A program made the translations under genes and the position numbers. The notes below the pieces were generated by a model. It was not told where the DNA came from. It saw only the letters and a list, made by a program, of their open reading frames with translations, and did no database searches. 64,000 nt of DNA from Actinomycetes bacterium (GTDB lineage: Bacteria > Actinomycetota > Acidimicrobiia > Acidimicrobiales > RAAP-2): positions 62,001 through 126,000 of the forward strand of contig JAJYNX010000002.1 in assembly GCA_021786095.1 (NCBI GenBank), in the 5' to 3' direction. Below, piece by piece: positions 58,769 to 64,000 of this stretch. Position 1 is the first letter of the stretch; each line of letters begins with the position of its first letter.

Positions 58769-60585
58769 CAGTTGCCCTCCTCCATGAGAGTCGCCAGTTC
58801 CGGGGGCATGACGAGAAGGGGCGACCGCTCGGTCGTGATCTCGCCATCCCAGCGCCCACCCGACATCGAGTGGGCGAAGTTGATCGTGCCGTACTCGGGG
58901 TCGGCCTTGGGGTAGTCGTCGCGGGTGTGCCCGCCGCGCGACTCCTTGCGCTCGATCGCCCCGCGCGCGGTGCACTTGGCCACGGTGATCATGCTGGGCA
59001 GGTCGGTGGCGAGGTTCCAGCCGGGGTTGTACGCGCGCCCCCCCGGCACCGAGAGGTTCTTCACGCGCTGCGTGAAGGTCTCGAGCTGGGTGATCGCGTC
59101 GGCGATCTCGCTGCCCGTGCGGATGATGCCGACGTTGGTCTGCATCATCTCCTGCAGGTCGCGGTGCACGTCGTAGGGGCTCTCGCCACCGGTGTTCTCG
59201 AAGGGGGCCAGCGCCTCGGCGATCGCCGCCTCGGCCTCGGCGAGGTTGAAGTCGGTGGCGACCTGGCCGCCCTCGATGTACTCGGCCGCGCCCATGCCGG
59301 CGCGGCGCCCGAAGACCACGAGGTCGCTCAGCGAGTTGCCGCCCAGGCGGTTCGCCCCGTGCATTCCGCCGGCGACCTCACCGGCGGCGAAGAGGCCGGG
59401 CACCGAGGTGGCGGCGGTGTCGGCGTCCACCTTCACGCCGCCCATGATGTAGTGGCACGTCGGCCCGATCTCCATGGCCTCGCGGGTGATGTCGACGCCC
59501 GCGAGCTCCATGAACTGGTGGTACATCGAAGGGAGGCGCCGCTGGATGTACTCGGCCGAGCGGCGCGTGGCGATGTCGAGGTAGACACCGCCGTGGGGGC
59601 TCCCGCGGCCGGCCTTGACCTCGGTGTTGATGGCCCGGGCGACCTCGTCGCGCGGCAGCAGTTCGGGCGGCCGGCGGCCGGCGTTGTGGTCCTCGTACCA
59701 GCGGTCACCCTCCTCCTCGGACTCGGCGGTCTCGGCGCGGAACATGTCGGGCACGTAGCGGAACATGAAGCGCTCGCCCTCGGAGTTGCGCAGCACGCCG
59801 CCGTCGCCGCGCACGCCCTCGGTGACCAGCAGGCCGCGTACGCTGAGCGGCCAGACCATGCCGGTCGGGTGGAACTGGATGCACTCCATGTCGATCAGCT
59901 GCGCGCCGGCCCACAGGGCCAGAGCGTGGCCGTCGCCGGTGCTCTCCCAGGAGTTGGAGGTGAACTTCCAGGTCTTGCCGACGCCGCCCGTGGCCAGGAT
60001 GATCGCCTTGGCGGCGAAGGTCACGAACTCGCCGGTCGGGCGCCAGTAGGCAACGCAGCCGGCCACACGCCCGTCGGCGTCGTGCACCAGGCGCAGGACC
60101 TTGCACTCCATGTAGACATCGGTGCCCATGGAGACGACCTTCTGCTGGAGCGTGCGGATCAGTTCCAGACCAGTGCGGTCGCCGACGTGGGCCAGGCGCG
60201 CGTAGCGGTGACCGCCGAAGTCGCGCTGGAGGATCTTGCCGTCCTTGGTGCGATCGAAGAGCGCTCCCCACTGTTCGAGCTCGTAGACCCGGTCGGGGGC
60301 CTCTTTGGCGTGCAACTCGGCCATGCGGTAGTTGTTCAGCATCTTGCCGCCGCGCATGGTGTCGCGAAAGTGCACCTTCCAGTTGTCCTCGCTCCAGACG
60401 TTGCCCATGGCCGCCGCCATGCCGCCCTCGGCCATGACCGTGTGGGCCTTGCCGAGGAGGGACTTGGTGACGAGGGCGACCGAGAGGCCGCGCTGCTTGG
60501 CCTCGATGGCCGCGCGCAGTCCGGCGCCGCCGGCGCCGATGATCAGGACGTCGTACTCGTGGTGTTCGTAGGGGGACGTGGTCAC
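58768..60585 (-). CDS. sdhA: Succinate dehydrogenase flavoprotein subunit
   Basis: The 605-residue subunit has the FAD motif VLIIGAGGAGLRAAIEA, the histidine of KAHTVMAEGGMAAAMGN (covalent flavin site), the catalytic HFRDTMRGGKMLNN region, MECIQFHPTGMVWPLSVRGLLVTEGVRGDGG and GLFAAGEVAGGMHGANRLGGNSL. It is the long actinobacterial Sdh1 form. GTG at 60585 follows GGAGGAACCC. Confidence 0.95.
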   Translation of the reverse strand: MTTSPYEHHEYDVLIIGAGGAGLRAAIEAKQRGLSVALVTKSLLGKAHTVMAEGGMAAAMGNVWSEDNWKVHFRDTMRGGKMLNNYRMAELHAKEAPDRVYELEQWGALFDRTKDGKILQRDFGGHRYARLAHVGDRTGLELIRTLQQKVVSMGTDVYMECKVLRLVHDADGRVAGCVAYWRPTGEFVTFAAKAIILATGGVGKTWKFTSNSWESTGDGHALALWAGAQLIDMECIQFHPTGMVWPLSVRGLLVTEGVRGDGGVLRNSEGERFMFRYVPDMFRAETAESEEEGDRWYEDHNAGRRPPELLPRDEVARAINTEVKAGRGSPHGGVYLDIATRRSAEYIQRRLPSMYHQFMELAGVDITREAMEIGPTCHYIMGGVKVDADTAATSVPGLFAAGEVAGGMHGANRLGGNSLSDLVVFGRRAGMGAAEYIEGGQVATDFNLAEAEAAIAEALAPFENTGGESPYDVHRDLQEMMQTNVGIIRTGSEIADAITQLETFTQRVKNLSVPGGRAYNPGWNLATDLPSMITVAKCTARGAIERKESRGGHTRDDYPKADPEYGTINFAHSMSGGRWDGEITTERSPLLVMPPELATLMEEGN

Positions 60586-60596
60586 GGGTTCCTCCG

Positions 60597-61412
60597 TTAG
60601 AAGAGCTTGTAGTCGGTGAGGACGCCCGAGGCGACCAGTCGCACGTAGACGTCGGTGAGCGCCACGAAGATCAGCGAGGCCCACGCGAAGTTCATGTGCT
60701 TGGCGTTGAGGGGGCTGACGAACTGCCAGAAGCGTGCGCGCAGCTTGTGCGCCGAGAGGCGCCGCGAGCCGCCGCCGAAGAGATGGCGACAGGCGTGGCA
60801 GGTGAGCGAGTACATCCACAGCAGGGCCGCGTTCACCACGAGCACGACCGTGCCCACCGTGACGCCCCACCCGAGGCCCGGCTGCTGGAAGGCGCGCACC
60901 GCGTCGTAGGTCAACATGATGTTGAACAGCACGCCGAAGTAGAAGAACCAGCGGTGCACGTTCTGCATGACGAGGGGGAAGCGTGTCTCACCCGAGTACG
61001 TCGGGTGCGCGTCGGCGACGGCGCACGACGGTGGCGACCACCAGAACGCGCGGTAGTAGCTGCGCCGGTAGTAGTAGCACGAGAGGCGAAAGCCCAACGG
61101 GAAGATGAGGATCAGCAGCGCCGGCGACAGGGGCCAGCCGTGCAGGATGAAGCCGGCCGACGAGCCCGGTACGCAGTGATCGGTCAGGCACGGGGAGTAG
61201 AAGGGGCTGATCAGATCACGGTGGACGTTGGCGCCGACGAAGTAGTTCTTGTTCTGGAAGGCGGCCCACGTCGAGTAGATGACGAACGCCGTCAGCACGG
61301 ACACGGTGGCGACCGGCTGGATCCACCAGCGGTCCGTGCGCAGCGTGGGGGCGTCGGGACCGCCGCGCGTGCCCCCTAGGACAACCTTGGTCGAAGTTTC
61401 CAGCGTCGCCAC
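60597..61412 (-). CDS. Succinate dehydrogenase membrane anchor (Rv0249c-like SdhC)
   Basis: The 271-residue protein has about five membrane segments with no similarity to the short SdhC/SdhD pairs. It matches the single-chain anchor of mycobacterial Sdh1 in length and layout (RWWIQPVATVSVLTAFVIYSTWAAF, YYYRRSYYRAFWWSPPSC, MQNVHRWFFYFGVLFNIMLTYDAVRAF, CHACRHLF). It is the first gene of the operon. The start is GTG 61412 after GAGGAGACGAA. Conserved histidines near residues 150-165 and 225-230 are candidate haem or quinone contacts. Confidence 0.85.
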   Translation of the reverse strand: MATLETSTKVVLGGTRGGPDAPTLRTDRWWIQPVATVSVLTAFVIYSTWAAFQNKNYFVGANVHRDLISPFYSPCLTDHCVPGSSAGFILHGWPLSPALLILIFPLGFRLSCYYYRRSYYRAFWWSPPSCAVADAHPTYSGETRFPLVMQNVHRWFFYFGVLFNIMLTYDAVRAFQQPGLGWGVTVGTVVLVVNAALLWMYSLTCHACRHLFGGGSRRLSAHKLRARFWQFVSPLNAKHMNFAWASLIFVALTDVYVRLVASGVLTDYKLF

Positions 61413-61457
61413 TTCGTCTCCTCGCTCACTCGTACTGGACGCGAGGCTACCCTCGCT

Positions 61458-61493
61458 CTGGCGTGACGACCCCCATACTAGGCAGCACGCCAG
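61458..61493 (-). promoter_or_regulatory. Inverted repeat around the sdh operon -10
   Basis: CTGGCGTG (61458-61465) and CACGCCAG (61486-61493) form a perfect 8-bp inverted repeat with a 20-nt spacer. TAGTAT (complement of 61475-61480), the likely -10 of sdhC, lies between the arms. A regulator bound to both arms would occlude the promoter. The regulator is not identified. Confidence 0.55.
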
Positions 61494-61522
61494 TGGTCCT
61501 TTGAACGACGGCAGTGTCCAAT

Positions 61523-61567
61523 GACCCAACCTCGACCGACCCAACCTCGACCGACCCAACCTCGAGT
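61523..61567 (+). repeat. Three tandem copies of a 15-bp unit
   Basis: The unit GACCCAACCTCGACC occurs at 61523-61537 and 61538-61552 and, with two terminal changes, at 61553-61567. It lies between the sdh promoter and the LysR gene stop. No coding role is visible. Confidence 0.85.
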
Positions 61568-61612
61568 CCACTCGTGTGGCGGTGCCCGACCCAGTCCATC
61601 GCGCGGCCTCCG

Positions 61613-62548
61613 CTACGGCGCGCGTAGCTCGGAGGACGGGCTGGGCCAGCCGCTCTCGGCGAGGTAGAGGGTGATCTCACTGAAGAGAGCGGCGGCGGCG
61701 CGCGACAGCTCGTGGTGCAGGGGCCGCACGAGCCCGATGGTGCGCTCCAGATGGGGTGCCTCGAGGTGGATGACGCGCACGGTGTCGTGGCCGTGGGCGA
61801 CGATGCTCGGCACGATGGCCGCCCCCAGGCCGGCCGCGACGAAGGAGTGGATGGTGCCCATCTCCGCTCCGTCCAGTGCGATGGTGGGCGCGAAGCCCGC
61901 GCGATCGAACGCGGCGAGGGTGCTGGCTCGCAGCTCGTAGCCCTCGGAGAACATGATCATCGCCACCCCGCGCAGATCCGACAACGTGATCGTCTCGCGC
62001 GACGCCAGCGGGTGGTCGGGTGCGACCATCACCACCATCTGCTCGACGGCGAGCACGGTGGTCTGCAGGGTCGCCCGGCGCAGCGGCATCACCACGAGCG
62101 CCAGGTCCAGTGCTCCCGCTTCGAGCTGCTCGGCGATCTCCAGGGAGTCGCGCTCGACGAAGGTCAGGGCGATCTCGGGGTAGTCGTGGTGGAAGGCGTT
62201 CAGGATCGGCGGCAGCAGCGTCGCCGAGAGGCTTGGCGTAGCGCCGACGGTGACGTGGCCCCGCCGCAGTCCCTCGACCTCGCTGATGGCGTGGAAGATG
62301 TCGTCCAGACCGTTGAGCACTCGCCGCGCGAGGGGGAGGAGCTCGAGGCCGGCGTCGGTCAGCAGGACGGGGCGATGTCCCCGGTGGAAGAGCGGCGTGC
62401 CCAGCACGCGCTCCAGGCGATGGATCTGGGAGCTGATCGAGGGCTGGGCCACGTTGAGCAGGTCGGCGGCGGCCGTGAATTGGCGCTCCTCGGCGACGGC
62501 GACGAAGCAGCGCAACTGCTGGGCCGTCAGATCCCGGCTGGTTAGCAT
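61613..62548 (-). CDS. LysR family transcriptional regulator
   Basis: The 311-residue protein has an N-terminal winged helix (LRCFVAVAEERQFTAAADLLNVAQPSISSQIHRLERVLG, about residues 12-50) and a two-lobed effector domain (GHVTVGATPSLSATLLPPILNAFHHDYPEIAL). This resembles CbbR/CysB-like regulators. The start is ATG 62548 with TAGTAT 6 nt upstream (leaderless). It is divergent from a secreted protein, so it may control that gene or the sdh operon behind it. The effector is unknown. Confidence 0.9.
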   Translation of the reverse strand: MLTSRDLTAQQLRCFVAVAEERQFTAAADLLNVAQPSISSQIHRLERVLGTPLFHRGHRPVLLTDAGLELLPLARRVLNGLDDIFHAISEVEGLRRGHVTVGATPSLSATLLPPILNAFHHDYPEIALTFVERDSLEIAEQLEAGALDLALVVMPLRRATLQTTVLAVEQMVVMVAPDHPLASRETITLSDLRGVAMIMFSEGYELRASTLAAFDRAGFAPTIALDGAEMGTIHSFVAAGLGAAIVPSIVAHGHDTVRVIHLEAPHLERTIGLVRPLHHELSRAAAALFSEITLYLAESGWPSPSSELRAP

Positions 62549-62561
62549 AGGTAGATACTAT
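62547..62561. promoter_or_regulatory. LysR-type box over the regulator's own promoter
   Basis: ATAG, a 7-nt spacer and CTAT form the T-N11-A arrangement of LysR sites. It overlaps the TAGTAT -10 (complement of 62555-62560) and the ATG of the LysR gene, 6 nt apart, so autorepression is likely. Confidence 0.55.
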
Positions 62562-62582
62562 CAAATGGACAGCGAAAATCGA

Positions 62583-62618
62583 TTGGACATCTTCAGTAAT
62601 TCTACGTAGTCTGAGAAC
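62583..62618 (+). promoter_or_regulatory. Promoter of a leaderless secreted-protein gene
   Basis: TTGGAC (62583-62588) and TAGTCT (62607-62612) are 18 nt apart. The ATG at 62619 is 6 nt beyond the -10, and there is no Shine-Dalgarno sequence. This is the clearest full example in the window of the leaderless arrangement. Confidence 0.7.
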
Positions 62619-63209
62619 ATGCTTACTTTTAAGAAACTCTTACCACTAGGGGTAACCGGTGTCCTGGCGCTCTCAGGCGTGACCGCCGCCGGAGCCGCCG
62701 TCACCGCAACACCCGCCGCACACCACGACGCCGTCGTGCACTCGCTGCGCGCCAAGGCCGTGAAGTACCACAGGGTGGTCTTCGCCGGTAGTTACAAGGG
62801 AACGATCGCGATGCTCTGGTCCTCGAGCTCGGTGAAGGCCACGTCGGTGCACGGCACCGGCGTCGGCACCCTGCTCGGCCACGGCATCCTGAACGGGACC
62901 GGCACGGCGGCCACCGCCAGCACCTGCGACCCGCTGTCGGGGACCGGGTACCTGCTCGGCTCGGGGTCCAAGTTGCTGATCAGGGTGGTCTCATCGTCCA
63001 AGACCCAGGCGTGCGCGGCCAGTGACTCGGCGCCGACCACCGTGACTGTCTCGGGTGTCGCCTCCGTGATCAACGGCACCGGCAAGTACGTCGGTGCGCA
63101 CGGCACCCTGTCGTTCAAGGGCTCGTTCCAGATCCAGTCCAACAAGGCCGGATCGAGCGAGAAGGACTCGTTCAGCGCGACGCTGCACGGCGCCCTGCTC
63201 GTCAGGTAG
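62619..63209 (+). CDS. Secreted protein of unknown function
   Basis: The 196-residue protein has a signal peptide (MLTFKKLLPLGVTGVLALSG followed by VTAAGAAVTATPA, cleavage near residue 28-34). The mature part is rich in Ser, Thr, Gly and Ala with alternating strand-like segments (GTGVGTLLGHGILNGTGTAATAS, VASVINGTGKYVGAHGTLSFKGSFQIQSN). Two cysteines near residues 107 and 133 could form a disulfide. I do not recognise the family; an extracellular beta-rich protein is likely. The LysR regulator is divergent. Confidence 0.8.
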   Translation: MLTFKKLLPLGVTGVLALSGVTAAGAAVTATPAAHHDAVVHSLRAKAVKYHRVVFAGSYKGTIAMLWSSSSVKATSVHGTGVGTLLGHGILNGTGTAATASTCDPLSGTGYLLGSGSKLLIRVVSSSKTQACAASDSAPTTVTVSGVASVINGTGKYVGAHGTLSFKGSFQIQSNKAGSSEKDSFSATLHGALLVR

Positions 63210-63380
63210 CGGTACTCGACGGAGGTGGTTGGACAGGAGTGACGTTGCGCGCGGCCGCGGGGGCACTGGTCCCGGCGGGCGGCGCGACGAAGGGTGTAGG
63301 GGTTGCGTCGGGTGAGCCACGGCCACCAGGGGCGCCTCGGTGAAGGTCCGATGACAACGAGAGCAACAGAAAGGCACACA

Positions 63381-64000
63381 ATGAAGAGATTGATTCACAG
63401 CACGATCGCCGGAGCGCTCGTCCTAGGGGGCGTGACGCTCGTCGGAGTAGGCGTGGCGTCAGCCCAGGGCACGACCACGACGACGACGGCGCCGACCACG
63501 ACGACGACGGCGCCCCCGTACGCGAGCGGCAACAAGTTCATGTCGTTCACGGTGGAGACCGTCGCGGGCGGCGGGAGCCCCGCGGGGTCCGTCTTCCCAG
63601 GCGCGTGCGCCCTGGAGAACAACTTCGGCCTCGGCGCGATGGTCGTCTTTCGTATGTGGGGCATGGACTCCGTGAGTGGCACCCCGCTGGTCGGCGCGCC
63701 GGTGGCGAACCCCAACGTGTCGAGCGTCACGATCAATGGGCTGCCGGGCGTCTCGCCGGCCCCGACCATGAGCTACTCGACCAGGGACGGGTACTGGACC
63801 TACGGCTGGAAGACGTCGTCCGCCACGCCGACCGGCACGGTGGCCTACACGGTCACGGTGACGCTCGTTCCGAAGGCGGCCGTCTACAAGACCGCGTACA
63901 AGAACGTCGTCAAGATCATCAAGGGCAAGAGGGTCATGCGGCGAGTCGCGTACAAGAAGCTGGTCTCGCCGGCCATTCCCGCGAAGAGTTACACCTTCGT
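63381..64000 (+). CDS. Secreted protein with Thr-rich linker (partial, runs off the window)
   Basis: An ATG at 63381 (GAAAGGCACACA upstream) opens a frame with no stop to the end of the window (206 codons). It has a signal peptide (MKRLIHSTIAGALVLGGVTL, then VGVGVASAQG), a threonine-alanine-proline linker (TTTTTTAPTTTTTAPP), a domain with SFTVETVAGGGSPAGSVFPGACALENNFGLGAMVVFRMWG, and near the edge a lysine-rich segment (KNVVKIIKGKRVMRRVAYKK). The family is not recognised. It may be a surface or biofilm-associated protein. Confidence 0.8.
   Translation, partial: MKRLIHSTIAGALVLGGVTLVGVGVASAQGTTTTTTAPTTTTTAPPYASGNKFMSFTVETVAGGGSPAGSVFPGACALENNFGLGAMVVFRMWGMDSVSGTPLVGAPVANPNVSSVTINGLPGVSPAPTMSYSTRDGYWTYGWKTSSATPTGTVAYTVTVTLVPKAAVYKTAYKNVVKIIKGKRVMRRVAYKKLVSPAIPAKSYTF

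Noticed and set aside
63210-63380. Gap between the two secreted-protein genes
   Set aside because: No convincing promoter, terminator or small gene was found in these 171 bp. Only a ribosome-binding-like GAAAGG before the second gene stands out.

Overview
This is a contiguous 64 kb stretch of very GC-rich bacterial chromosome. It is densely packed: many genes overlap their upstream neighbour by 4 bp (GTGA or ATGA), GTG and TTG starts are common, and no gap between genes exceeds 300 bp. Gene content points to a high-GC actinobacterium: the infA-rpmJ-rpsM-rpsK-rpsD-rpoA-rplQ-truA then rplM-rpsI-glmM-glmS order, a GuaB3-type IMPDH relative, a decaprenyl-phosphoryl-arabinose operon (ubiA-dprE1-dprE2), an Sdh1-type succinate dehydrogenase, and NrtR control of nadABC. 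The class Acidimicrobiia is my best guess, but that is inference. I see no tRNA, rRNA, CRISPR array, insertion sequence or prophage. The window looks like core chromosome.

Layout. 1-3.7 kb: two divergent operons (CFA-synthase-like methyltransferase, DUF1365, FAD oxidoreductase / SRPBCC, SDR) sharing one 20-bp palindrome. 3.7-14 kb: the distal ribosomal-protein and RNA polymerase alpha operon, truA, an M13 metallopeptidase, rplM-rpsI, glmM and glmS. 14-19.6 kb: acpS (with a recent 132-bp tandem duplication), alr, a family-4 uracil-DNA glycosylase, the t6A genes tsaE-tsaB-rimI-tsaD, and pdxH. 19.6-23.8 kb: an MFS exporter, groES-groEL behind a CIRCE operator, and a TetR regulator. 23.8-31.2 kb: nrtR with nadA-nadB-nadC, then thiE-thiM and an MHS-type transporter with a TPP riboswitch. 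31.4-43 kb: an MMPL transporter, a NudL-type Nudix hydrolase, guaB3-guaA-pcrA, a phosphodiester glycosidase, a PAS-GAF-HD-GYP protein that lacks the HD histidine, and an autoregulated-looking PadR repressor. 43-46.3 kb: dprE2-dprE1-ubiA. 46.4-55.5 kb: a stand-alone B12-binding mutase subunit, sucC-sucD, purN, a frameshifted purH, folD, a cupin, metF, icd and mdh. 55.5-61.4 kb: an O-methyltransferase, a TDT-family carrier, an SCP2-like protein and sdhB-sdhA-sdhC. 61.6 kb to the end: a LysR regulator divergent from two secreted proteins, the last running off the window.

How it fits together. Central carbon metabolism is concentrated here (icd, mdh, sucCD, sdhCAB), together with nucleotide, NAD, thiamin and one-carbon genes and wall-precursor genes (glmM, glmS, alr, dprE1/E2, ubiA). 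The regulatory sites are unusually legible. At least seven genes have a TANNNT -10 hexamer exactly 6 nt before the start codon, which predicts leaderless mRNAs. Several promoters have palindromes over or next to the -10 (the 2.2 kb palindrome, CIRCE, NrtR site, PadR site, LysR box and the sdh inverted repeat).
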